Source: UBA3206 sp963623875
Lineage (GTDB): Bacteria > Bacillota_I > Bacilli_A > Acholeplasmatales > Anaeroplasmataceae
Reading direction: 5' to 3'
DNA: 64,000 nt
Assembly (NCBI GenBank): GCA_963623875.1
Contig: CAVFNL010000021.1
Span: forward strand, 15,550-79,549
Numbering within the stretch: the first letter of the stretch is position 1; the number at the start of each line of letters is the position of its first letter. The notes beneath the pieces were generated by a model. The model was not told where the DNA came from. It saw only the letters and a program-made list of their open reading frames with translations, and did no database searches. The position numbers and the translations under genes are program-made. Shown in pieces: positions 27,572-35,386 of the stretch.

Positions 27572-27609
27572 ACTCTATATCTCCTTTAATTTAATTTTTA
27601 ATCTATACT

Positions 27610-27654
27610 TAAAACTTTGTTTTACAACAACACTCTTTCATATCTTGTGACATA
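27610..27654 (-). CDS. 14-residue Cys-Cys-Cys leader peptide
   Basis: Too short for routine ORF calling. ATG at 27654, stop TAA at 27612-27610, encoding MSQDMKECCCKTKF. GGAGGT (27666-27661) sits six bases upstream of the ATG, an ideal ribosome binding site. It lies between a consensus promoter and the cystine-type transporter genes, ending 38 bases before the binding-protein start. Three consecutive TGT codons would make its translation sensitive to charged tRNA-Cys. No terminator hairpin is seen between it and the next gene, so control may work by coupling, Rho or mRNA stability. A similar leader precedes metY. Confidence 0.75.
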
Positions 27655-27687
27655 TATATACCTCCAAATATTTATTGTATACATTTC

Positions 27688-27740
27688 CTAGAGATTTACT
27701 AGGTAATGTGATTGTAGTCCTAAATCCCTAGAAAGTCAAT
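27688..27740 (-). promoter_or_regulatory. Promoter and dyad operator of the cystine-type transporter operon
   Basis: On the minus strand TTGACT (27740-27735), a 17-base spacer and TACAAT (27717-27712). The dyad CCTAGAGATTTACTAGG (27688-27704) covers the expected start site near 27705. A related half-site (CTAAATCCCTAG, 27721-27732) sits in the promoter spacer. The dyad closely matches the one before metY-cysK, and resembles an Rrf2/CymR-type cysteine operator; the factor itself is inferred. Confidence 0.7.
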
Positions 27741-27801
27741 AGGAAAAGTAAAAATTGAATTAAAATGCATAATATACCATGTTTTTTTTAAATAAAAAAC
27801 A

Positions 27802-27843
27802 AAAAAAGGTATTAAAATGCATTTCTGCATAATAATACCTTTG
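27802..27843 (-). terminator. Terminator after tsaD
   Basis: On the minus strand AAAGGTATTA, an inner ATGCA/TGCAT stem, TAATACCTTT, then TTTTGTTTTTT. Confidence 0.8.
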
Positions 27844-27847
27844 TTAA

Positions 27848-28852
27848 TTATAAGCTTTGAAGTTCAAGTGATGCATAAGCGTTTAATGATAAGTCATCAC
27901 ACTTCTTTGAAATCATATATTGATAATACCCTGCTACTCCTATCATAGCGGCGTTGTCAGTACAATATTTAATTGAAGGTATACATATTTCTATACCTGT
28001 ATTGTTTTCTTTAGCAAATCTTTCTTTTAAACCTTTATTAGCTGACACACCACCAGCTACTATAATTTGTTTAGCCGAATATTCTTTAGCAGCTTTTAAC
28101 GTTTTATTAACTAATACTTCCGTAACTGATGCTTGAAATGATGCACATAAGTCTGATACATTTATATCCTCTCCACGCTGCATTGCATTGTGATGCATAT
28201 TTATAACATGACTCTTAAGTCCTGAAAACGAGAAGTTATAGTTATCATGCCCAAGATATACTCGTGGAAGATTATAAACATCACTACCTTCATGTGCTAG
28301 TTTATCTACTTTAGGTCCTCCAGGATATTCTAGTCCCATAACACGCGCAACTTTATCATAAGTTTCACCAACCGCATCATCTAGAGTTTCACCTATTATT
28401 TCAAACTTAAAATGATCTTTCATATATATAAGTTCTGTATTTCCACCTGATACAAGTAAGGCTATAGCAGGAAATTTCATTTCATGTTCAATTTGATTTG
28501 CGTATATATGACCAGCTAAGTGATTTACACCAATAATTGGTTTATTATATACTAATGCAAAAGTTTTAGCCGCATTTACTCCTACAAGTAGTGAGCCAAT
28601 AAGTCCAGGCCCTTTAGTAACAGCTACTAAATCAATATCTTCACCTTTTACAGATGCTTTTTCAAGTGCTTCTTCAAAAACCATCGAAACATTATATACA
28701 TGATGACGTGACGCCACTTCCGGAACAACGCCACCAAAAGCTTTATGAACATCTATTTGGCTTAATATAACATTTGATAATACTTCTTTCCCATCACGAA
28801 CAACTGAAACAGATGTTTCATCGCATGATGATTCAACGCCTAATACTAGCAT
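27848..28852 (-). CDS. tsaD: tRNA N6-adenosine threonylcarbamoyltransferase
   Basis: 334 residues of the ASKHA/Kae1 fold. It transfers threonylcarbamoyl to A37 of ANN-decoding tRNAs. The metal-binding HLAGH motif (near residue 111), ESSCDET at the N-terminus and the nucleotide-binding SGGNTE motif are all present. Last gene of a transcript with rimI, tsaB and tsaE, with a start two bases after the rimI stop. Only tsaC of the t6A set is absent here. Confidence 0.95.
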   Translation of the reverse strand: MLVLGVESSCDETSVSVVRDGKEVLSNVILSQIDVHKAFGGVVPEVASRHHVYNVSMVFEEALEKASVKGEDIDLVAVTKGPGLIGSLLVGVNAAKTFALVYNKPIIGVNHLAGHIYANQIEHEMKFPAIALLVSGGNTELIYMKDHFKFEIIGETLDDAVGETYDKVARVMGLEYPGGPKVDKLAHEGSDVYNLPRVYLGHDNYNFSFSGLKSHVINMHHNAMQRGEDINVSDLCASFQASVTEVLVNKTLKAAKEYSAKQIIVAGGVSANKGLKERFAKENNTGIEICIPSIKYCTDNAAMIGVAGYYQYMISKKCDDLSLNAYASLELQSL

Positions 28853-28854
28853 TA

Positions 28855-29292
28855 TTACATCTCCTTATATAATATATAAACATGAGCATCTTCACCATCG
28901 TTATAGTAATATTTACGTTTATAAGAATACTCAAATCCCAACTTTTTGTATAAATCTATCGCATCTAGATTATGAGGTCTTACCTCTAGTGTAATAGTGT
29001 CAACTCCATTTTTAAAAACATAATCTATTGCATACCTCATTAACCCTTCACCTATATGACATCTTCTATATTTCTCATTTACATATAAGTTTAAAATCAT
29101 TGAATTCTTTCCATCAAACCAAACTCCAACATACCCTCTAATGCCATCTTCATCATCCACAAAAAAATGGTTAAGAGCATTAGGATCATTAATGCTTTCT
29201 TTAAGCATATCTTCTCCTAATGTTTCATCAAAAATTCTTTTTTCATCTTCAACTATTTGTTTGATATCTTTTTCTTCTATTTTTCTAATCAT
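28855..29292 (-). CDS. rimI: RimI-type ribosomal protein alanine N-acetyltransferase
   Basis: 145-residue GNAT protein. The acetyl-CoA loop is visible as YRRCHIGEGLM (R-x-x-G-x-G/A pattern, near residue 76), followed by VRPHNLDAIDLYKKLGF typical of RimI. It should acetylate an N-terminal residue of ribosomal protein S18. It overlaps the end of tsaB by eight bases; the tsaB-rimI-tsaD order is widely conserved in Firmicutes. Confidence 0.88.
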   Translation of the reverse strand: MIRKIEEKDIKQIVEDEKRIFDETLGEDMLKESINDPNALNHFFVDDEDGIRGYVGVWFDGKNSMILNLYVNEKYRRCHIGEGLMRYAIDYVFKNGVDTITLEVRPHNLDAIDLYKKLGFEYSYKRKYYYNDGEDAHVYILYKEM

Positions 29293-29860
29293 GTAAATTT
29301 CTCTCCGCTTCTGTTTCTCTTAAATAGTTAGGAACAAAACCATGAGGATTCTCACATAATTTTGATGAAGAAATAACTTTTATAGGATCAACTTTAATCA
29401 TATCTTCACTTATAGCCTTATAATCTTTATTGTTTTCAATAAATTCTTTTGTAGGTCTTAAAGCTTCTTCTACAATCAAATTCATTTCATCGTATAAAGC
29501 ATTAAATGAATTTCCTCTTCTAGCATCAATATATGGTAACACCTTACCACTATATCCTGATGATATTAAGAACAGTGATGAGAATTTATATAATTTAACA
29601 TTTGTGTTAGTAGCTACCATCTTACCTACAACAACAGCCATTCTAACTCCTGTGTATGATCCAGGTCCTACCCCGCAATATATTCCATCAAGACTTTTTA
29701 TATTTAAACTATGTTTTTTTAATATCTCATCAATTTTAGAAACTATATTAATGGCATGGTCAGATCTTCCTTCTATATACATCTCTTCTAAGAGAGTGTT
29801 ATTACTAACAAGTGCTATATATAATGTTTTAGTTGAAGAATCAACAATAAGCCTATTCAC
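29285..29860 (-). CDS. tsaB: tRNA t6A biosynthesis protein TsaB
   Basis: 191 residues. TsaB is the inactive ASKHA paralogue that dimerises with TsaD. LIVDSSTKTLYIALV and GVGPGSYTGVRMAVV are family hallmarks. The likely start is the GTG at 29860 behind AGGTGATATTT; the in-frame GTG at 29869 is part of that binding site. It overlaps tsaE by eight bases. Confidence 0.9.
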   Translation of the reverse strand: MNRLIVDSSTKTLYIALVSNNTLLEEMYIEGRSDHAINIVSKIDEILKKHSLNIKSLDGIYCGVGPGSYTGVRMAVVVGKMVATNTNVKLYKFSSLFLISSGYSGKVLPYIDARRGNSFNALYDEMNLIVEEALRPTKEFIENNKDYKAISEDMIKVDPIKVISSSKLCENPHGFVPNYLRETEAERNLHD

Positions 29861-30305
29861 AAATATCACCTACCAATTTATCATAATAGTCATTAGAATC
29901 TATTATGATTTCTCTTTTGAAATCATCTATTCTTTTAATAGTGATTTTCATATATTTATTTGGAATAACATCAAATGCTTGATAAGGCCATTCCACTACA
30001 CAAATGGTAGTTGGCATAAAATATTCTTCTAAATCAAAATCATCACCAACACCATCAAGTCTATATAAATCCATATGATGAAGAGTTATATTATCTCCTT
30101 CATACGATTTTACAATCGTAAATGTAGGACTATTAATTACTCTTTTTACACCTAAGGCTTCACCTATACCTTTTGTAAAAGTAGTTTTGCCAGCTCCTAA
30201 ATCGCCATCAAGGATAATCGTATCTCCGCCCTTTAATAAAGAGCCTATTTTATAACCTAATTTAATTGTTTCATCACTATTATTTGTTTTAATAACTTTT
30301 ATCAT
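29853..30305 (-). CDS. tsaE: tRNA t6A biosynthesis ATPase TsaE
   Basis: 150 residues. P-loop GDLGAGKTTFTKGI near residue 33, then SPTFTIVKSY and HMDLYRL typical of TsaE, the ATPase that resets the TsaB-TsaD complex. The ATG at 30305 with GGTGAT upstream is preferred; an in-frame ATG at 30326 overlaps the likely -10 element. First gene of tsaE-tsaB-rimI-tsaD. Confidence 0.92.
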   Translation of the reverse strand: MIKVIKTNNSDETIKLGYKIGSLLKGGDTIILDGDLGAGKTTFTKGIGEALGVKRVINSPTFTIVKSYEGDNITLHHMDLYRLDGVGDDFDLEEYFMPTTICVVEWPYQAFDVIPNKYMKITIKRIDDFKREIIIDSNDYYDKLVGDICE

Positions 30306-30324
30306 ATAATCACCAACAATAACC

Positions 30325-30330
30325 ATTATA
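30325..30330 (-). promoter_or_regulatory. -10 element of the tsaE operon
   Basis: TATAAT on the minus strand preceded by TGTGC, about 20 bases upstream of the tsaE start. No clear -35 is seen. It would separate the t6A genes from the upstream regulator gene. Confidence 0.45.
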
Positions 30331-30338
30331 GCACATTT

Positions 30339-32129
30339 TTATTCTAAATTATATTTCTTTAATTTTCTCCATAATGTTGTAGTACTAATATCTAATTCTT
30401 TAGCCATCTTACTTCTATTTCCATTAAATTTATAATAAGTTGAAAGTATCGGATCTTCTATCTTATTTGATGATTTAATATCCTTTTTAGTTAAACATTT
30501 CTTAACAAATTCTACAGAAAGAATTTTAGTTGAAGCAACTAGTACTATATATTTAATAGTTTGTAATACCTCAATATCATTACCATCCCATTCTAGATGA
30601 GCTAGATATTCTATTACATCATTATCTACTTTAATGTTTTTCTTATATTTTAAAATATATTCATCAAAACCATTCTTTATGATATTTATTAAATCTTCAT
30701 ATCTAGAATTTAGTGGTGGTATTTCTAATTCAAATGGTTTTAGATAGTAATACATCTCATCAATTATTTCTTTATCTTGATATAATTCAGATAATGATTT
30801 ATCACTTATAAATATCAATCTTGTATCAGAATGCGCATCTTCTGCTAAATCATAAGAATCTTTTTGTGATACATAGGAATAAAACAATCTGTTTTGAAGA
30901 CGTTTTGATAAATGATTAAATCCTATTAATGTTAATGTTCCACCATTTGATTTTTGCAAAGCTTTATTGAATATTAAATCTTCTATGAAATCTTCTTTAT
31001 AAAAGCAATTTATTCTTATAAAAGGTCCATTCTTTTTTTGACTAAAATTATGAATAGCTTCTGATAATATTTCTTTATCTAAACCCGGTTTTGATATTAT
31101 AAATATAGGATCGTTTTCAACCGATAATAATTTAGCAAGTCTTATCGTATTTTTATAATCTTCAGACTTTGTATTTATAGCTTGGAACGAAGAGGTGGCA
31201 ACATATCCTTTTACATAATCTTCTTTGTTAGCATTTGACCTGTGAGATACCACAAAAACAGATAGTATTAACTCTTTTACAATATGTTCAAATATAACAG
31301 GCACTAGTGTATAGTTAAGGATATCTTTTTGATATTCTAACACACCTTGATACATTTCAAGCCTGTTCTCAAACATAGAATCAATAATATCTACATCAAT
31401 ATCATCAAAAATATCTTCAATTTTTACAGATATAATATCTTTTCCTATGTAGTTTAGAGCACTCTTGTTTGCCATCTCAACTTCATGCATACGGTTAAGT
31501 TGGTATATTTGATTGAATGAAACATCAAGAAGAGTATTAAACTGTGGATAATTTTTAAGTTCGTTATCTATAGTATATAACATACTCTTAGCTGTCTTTA
31601 GTGCATTCATCATTGAATCAATTGATGAATCACAAAATATCGCTTCAATATTTTTTTCTTTAGCAAGCCTTACAATTTTGTTTCCACCAATTACTACATC
31701 AACCATATCTCTTTTAGCTTCTTCTAGTTTAATGTTTTCATCGTCGTTTAAAATTTCAAGTTTTATATTTGCATCAAAAATCTCATCTAAATGAGATATG
31801 TCACCAAATGTATTTTTATATCCAAATAATGTTATATTAGGTCTTTTCTTACCTGATATCTCACAAGCTTTTTTAATAAGTAGTGCTATTTCGTTTGATG
31901 TAAGACAAATAGGAATGATACTAAAAGGAGTATTTTCTTCTAAATATAGGGCTTGATATCCTCTAGCTACTACTATTTTGGCTCCCACTTTTTTTATTTT
32001 TGAAACAACATCATCCACCGATATAACATCCGATAATAATACTTCTGCGTCAACCTCTAGCCTGTCTATTGCTTGAAGTGCTATATCACGTAGATATTCT
32101 TTAGGAACAACTACAATAATTTTAGACAT
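30339..32129 (-). CDS. PrpR-N-domain regulator with degenerate AAA+ domain and Fis-type HTH
   Basis: 596 residues. Residues 1 to about 180 resemble the PrpR N-terminal receptor domain, 190-310 a PAS-like region, 330-510 an AAA+ domain of the NtrC family, and 560-596 a Fis-type helix-turn-helix (NRSKMAKELDISTTTLWRKL). The AAA+ core is broken: Walker A reads SKPGLDKE instead of GESGTGKE, the GAFTGA loop is missing between LIFNKAL and QKSNGGT, and Walker B reads LTLIGFN instead of LFLDEI. It therefore cannot activate sigma-54 in the usual way. Divergent from the cdaR-like gene and next to the galactarate genes, which it may regulate. Confidence 0.8.
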   Translation of the reverse strand: MSKIIVVVPKEYLRDIALQAIDRLEVDAEVLLSDVISVDDVVSKIKKVGAKIVVARGYQALYLEENTPFSIIPICLTSNEIALLIKKACEISGKKRPNITLFGYKNTFGDISHLDEIFDANIKLEILNDDENIKLEEAKRDMVDVVIGGNKIVRLAKEKNIEAIFCDSSIDSMMNALKTAKSMLYTIDNELKNYPQFNTLLDVSFNQIYQLNRMHEVEMANKSALNYIGKDIISVKIEDIFDDIDVDIIDSMFENRLEMYQGVLEYQKDILNYTLVPVIFEHIVKELILSVFVVSHRSNANKEDYVKGYVATSSFQAINTKSEDYKNTIRLAKLLSVENDPIFIISKPGLDKEILSEAIHNFSQKKNGPFIRINCFYKEDFIEDLIFNKALQKSNGGTLTLIGFNHLSKRLQNRLFYSYVSQKDSYDLAEDAHSDTRLIFISDKSLSELYQDKEIIDEMYYYLKPFELEIPPLNSRYEDLINIIKNGFDEYILKYKKNIKVDNDVIEYLAHLEWDGNDIEVLQTIKYIVLVASTKILSVEFVKKCLTKKDIKSSNKIEDPILSTYYKFNGNRSKMAKELDISTTTLWRKLKKYNLE

Positions 32130-32219
32130 AAAAACACCACCTTAATTCATTATATAATTATTTTACCATCTTTAATTATTTTATAAATATTTTATGTTAT
32201 AATTTTTATAGGTGATATC

Positions 32220-33218
32220 ATGAACTATAACAATATTCTTTCAAATTATAAAAAATATTTTAATACACCATTAAATATTTTAGATAAAAATTATACAATT
32301 ATCTATTCATCAAAAAATGATAATATTGGATTTAAATATCCCATCACTGAAATAATTAACACAATATTTTATTTTGATGAAGATATAATAATACCTATTA
32401 TAAAAGATTATTATTTATCATTAAATAAATCATCTTATAAAGATGAGGTTTTAATGTTATGTGATTTTCTTAAAGATTATTTAAAATCCGATGAAGAAAA
32501 AAATAATATTAATGTTTTTCTTCTTGATTTAATAAATTCTAAAATAGATAGTTATAAACTACAAGATTTCTTTAAATTATATAACTTAAGAAATAGCCTA
32601 TCTAGAATAATTGATATAGAATTTCATGATAAAGCATCCATTTTTATTGATAAGCTTGAAACATATATTATTGATAATAAAGATTATTTTTTAATAAAAC
32701 ACTCTCCTCTTCATATAAGTATAATTGATTATGTTTTAGATGATAAGATTATATCTGATATATACCATTTAAAGAAAAAAGATAAAATTATCTTAAATAT
32801 GGGTATTGGTAATAATTATGTATTAAGTATGATATCTAAGTCATATAATGAAGCAAGGGAAGCTATTAGAATATCATTAACATATAATCTTGATTTTACT
32901 TCATACTACGCAAATCTAAGACTTGAAGAGGTTGTAAATAATTTATCTATTGAAGAAAAAGAAAGAATATTTAATTCTTCTTATTATCAAAAATTAAATA
33001 ATCTTAATCTTGATATGTTAGAGACAATTAATACAATTTTTAGTTCAAACCTACATCTTACAGATGCGGCTAAAGAGTTATATATCCACAGAAACACCTT
33101 AGTGTATAGAATAGATAAAATTAAAAATCTAATAGGCCTTGATATTAGAGAATTTAGTGATGCGACATATTTAAAATTTTTATTAATTTTAAAAACCTCT
33201 GAGCAAAAAAGTGAATAA
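32220..33218 (+). CDS. CdaR/PucR-family sugar-diacid regulator
   Basis: 332 residues. The C-terminal PucR-type helix-turn-helix is clear (LTDAAKELYIHRNTLVYRIDKIKNLIG, about residues 278-304). The central part (MGIGNNYVLSMISKSYNEAREAIRIS) is the GGDEF-like domain of CdaR proteins. The N-terminal domain would sense the effector; CdaR of E. coli responds to glucarate, galactarate and glycerate. AGGTGATATC precedes the ATG, and TATAAT lies just before it. It lies beside the galactarate genes with its own terminator, and is the best candidate for their activator. Confidence 0.82.
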   Translation: MNYNNILSNYKKYFNTPLNILDKNYTIIYSSKNDNIGFKYPITEIINTIFYFDEDIIIPIIKDYYLSLNKSSYKDEVLMLCDFLKDYLKSDEEKNNINVFLLDLINSKIDSYKLQDFFKLYNLRNSLSRIIDIEFHDKASIFIDKLETYIIDNKDYFLIKHSPLHISIIDYVLDDKIISDIYHLKKKDKIILNMGIGNNYVLSMISKSYNEAREAIRISLTYNLDFTSYYANLRLEEVVNNLSIEEKERIFNSSYYQKLNNLNLDMLETINTIFSSNLHLTDAAKELYIHRNTLVYRIDKIKNLIGLDIREFSDATYLKFLLILKTSEQKSE

Positions 33219-33226
33219 TTATACTG

Positions 33227-33257
33227 ACTTCTAAAGTTTTCTTTAGAAGTTTTTTTA
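33227..33257 (+). terminator. Terminator after the cdaR-like gene
   Basis: ACTTCTAAAG, loop TTTT, CTTTAGAAGT, then a seven-T tract. Confidence 0.85.
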
Positions 33258-33260
33258 TAA

Positions 33261-33300
33261 AAAAATACCTTCACCATAGTTATCTATGATAAAGGCATTT
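33261..33300 (-). terminator. Terminator after the garR-dapA-like operon
   Basis: On the minus strand AAATGCCTT, an inner CATAG/CTATG stem, AAGGTATTT, then a T tract. Confidence 0.75.
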
Positions 33301-33312
33301 TATAGGGGAGGC

Positions 33313-34209
33313 TTATACTAAATTCATTTTCTTTAATATTTCATGAAGTTTTTGTTTTTCAACATCAGTAAGCTCTGATATTGGATCTAAACATTTTCCA
33401 ACAGGAATTCCTTGTTGAACAAGACCTTCCTTAATTACTGCAGGGAATGTTCCCATTCCACATGCAATTCTTAATGGTGCTAATTCAAATTGAGCTTCAA
33501 GAGCCGCTTTATAATCACCTTTTACAAAGTTTTCATAAATAGCTACAGCTACTTTTGGCGCAACGTTAGCACAAGATGATATAGAACCTGATGCTCCATA
33601 CATTAATCCAGCATAAATTAGTGTATCTCTTCCTACAAGAACATGGAAATCTTCAATATCTCTTGTAAGACGGATATATTCAGCTGTGTTAGTCATATCA
33701 CCTGTTGAATCTTTTACAGCAATAATATTTGGAATTACTGCAAGTTTTGCACAAGTTTCAGGTGTGATTGTTACATTAGTTTTTGGTTTGTTATTATACA
33801 TTATGATAGGTAATGTAGTACTTTCAGCTATAGTTTTAAAATATTTATAAACCTCATCTTGAGTTTGAGATACGAACATAGGTGTTAATACAGAAACTGC
33901 ATCTACTCCTATTTCTTCGCAAATCTTAACTAATTTAATAGCTCCTCTTGTTGTAATATGATTACATCCAGCGTAGATTTTAACTCTACCTTTTGCTTCA
34001 TCTTTTACAGTTTCAATTATTTTTCTATATGTATCATCATCAAATGCATAGAATTCTCCTGTTGTTCCTAAAGGGAATAGGCCATGAACTCCACTATCGA
34101 TTAGATGATTTACCATTTGTCTTAAAACTGCATAATTAACTTCTCCCTCATCTGTAAGAGGTGTAATTATTGGTGGAATAATTCCTGTAGGTGTAAAATA
34201 CTTACTCAT
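33313..34209 (-). CDS. DapA-family aldolase/dehydratase, predicted 5-keto-4-deoxyglucarate aldolase
   Basis: 298 residues, class I Schiff-base DapA/NAL superfamily. GTTGEFYAF (near residue 48) and the Schiff-base lysine in IAVKDSTGD (near 165) are present, as is the YNNKPKTN (YNxP-like) segment. It is translated with garR (eight-base overlap) and lies beside garD and garK. In that pathway the missing step is cleavage of 5-keto-4-deoxyglucarate to pyruvate and tartronate semialdehyde, normally done by the unrelated GarL. This protein may do it. The alternative is the KdgD activity (dehydration and decarboxylation to 2-oxoglutarate semialdehyde), which would leave GarR and GarK without a role. 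Confidence 0.82.
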   Translation of the reverse strand: MSKYFTPTGIIPPIITPLTDEGEVNYAVLRQMVNHLIDSGVHGLFPLGTTGEFYAFDDDTYRKIIETVKDEAKGRVKIYAGCNHITTRGAIKLVKICEEIGVDAVSVLTPMFVSQTQDEVYKYFKTIAESTTLPIIMYNNKPKTNVTITPETCAKLAVIPNIIAVKDSTGDMTNTAEYIRLTRDIEDFHVLVGRDTLIYAGLMYGASGSISSCANVAPKVAVAIYENFVKGDYKAALEAQFELAPLRIACGMGTFPAVIKEGLVQQGIPVGKCLDPISELTDVEKQKLHEILKKMNLV

Positions 34210-35092
34210 GACTCTTTACCTCGATTCCTGCAAGTTTTTCATAATATTTAACTAAGCTAGAATGATCTTCTTTTGAATATCCATCAGATTTTAAATAAGT
34301 CATCATTTCCATTACATTAGCTGTAAGTGGAGTTGGAGATGCGACTGCATGAGCAGCATTTAATGCATTATTTAAATCCTTGATGTGTAATTCAATTCTA
34401 AATCCAGGTTTGAAATTTCTTTGAAGCATCATAGGTGCTTTAGCATCTAGAACTGTTGATCCTGCAAGTCCTCCACGGATTGCTTTATATACAAGTTCAG
34501 GATCAGCACCTGATTTTGTTGCGAATGTTAAAGCTTCTCCTACAGCAGCTATATTACATGCAACGATGATTTGGTTCGCAAGTTTTGTAATGTTTCCACT
34601 TCCAAGAGGTCCTACATAAACAGCACTTCCAGCCATACACATAATTAAATCATAATATTTATCAAATGTTTCTTTCTTTCCTCCAGCCATTACAGAAATA
34701 GTTCCGTCGATAGCTTTAGGCTCTCCACCTGATACTGGGCAATCCATTAATTCAATACCCTTCTTTTCAAGTTCAGCTCCAATACTTCTTGTTTCAACTG
34801 GATCGATACTTGACATATCTATAACTACAGTTCCAGGTTTGGCAGTTTCAATAATTCCACCTTCCCCTAAACATACATCACGTACTTGAGGTGAATTTGG
34901 AAGCATTGTTATAATGACATCGCATTCTTTAGCTACTTCACTACCGTTTTTAGCTTTTTTAGCTCCTAGCGCTACAAGTTCATTTACTGCAGCTTCTCCA
35001 TGACTACATACTACAAGGTCATGTCCTTTTTTTAATAAATTTTTACTCATAGGTTTTCCCATGATTCCTAGTCCAATAAATCCAACTTTCAT
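34202..35092 (-). CDS. garR: Tartronate semialdehyde reductase (beta-hydroxyacid dehydrogenase)
   Basis: 296 residues. Rossmann motif GFIGLGIMGKPMSKNLLKKG at the N-terminus, substrate-binding MDCPVSGG and catalytic lysine in GNITKLANQII (near residue 171) define the family. It reduces tartronate semialdehyde to D-glycerate with NAD(P)H, which the adjacent kinase would phosphorylate. AAGGAGGACAATTTT precedes the ATG. First gene of a two-gene operon divergent from garK. Confidence 0.9.
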   Translation of the reverse strand: MKVGFIGLGIMGKPMSKNLLKKGHDLVVCSHGEAAVNELVALGAKKAKNGSEVAKECDVIITMLPNSPQVRDVCLGEGGIIETAKPGTVVIDMSSIDPVETRSIGAELEKKGIELMDCPVSGGEPKAIDGTISVMAGGKKETFDKYYDLIMCMAGSAVYVGPLGSGNITKLANQIIVACNIAAVGEALTFATKSGADPELVYKAIRGGLAGSTVLDAKAPMMLQRNFKPGFRIELHIKDLNNALNAAHAVASPTPLTANVMEMMTYLKSDGYSKEDHSSLVKYYEKLAGIEVKSHE

Positions 35093-35124
35093 AAAATTGT
35101 CCTCCTTAGTTGATCTTCACCCAT

Positions 35125-35153
35125 ATTATATAAATGTTTTCCTCCTCATACAA
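35125..35153 (-). promoter_or_regulatory. Promoter of the garR operon
   Basis: On the minus strand TTGTAT (35153-35148), a 17-base spacer and TATAAT (35130-35125), about 30 bases from the garR start. Confidence 0.6.
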
Positions 35154-35201
35154 TTGACAAAATTTACAAACATCACAAAACTTTTATATTTTTCGAAAAA
35201 A

Positions 35202-35311
35202 TATTTCATTTTGTTTCAATATACCATTTATTGCATTTCATTTTATTTCATTTTTGCTGAGGCTTTATTTCATTCTTATTTTGACAAAATTATTTTTTTT
35301 ACCTATTTCAT
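35202..35311. repeat. Helically phased TTTCA repeats in the garR/garK divergent region
   Basis: TTTCA occurs with its C at 35207, 35217, 35239, 35249, 35271 and 35309. The spacings 10, 22, 10, 22 put the first five on one face of the helix, and three lie exactly 32 bases apart (35207, 35239, 35271). The two full units read ATTTCATTTTGTTTCAAT and ATTTCATTTTATTTCATT. They lie between the garR promoter and garK, where a CdaR-type activator could bind cooperatively. Confidence 0.6.
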
Positions 35312-35386
35312 AAAAATTCGCTACTTAATCAATAGAATTTTAAAATTTAAAGATTATAATTTATGGTGTAAAGATGAGGTGATTGT

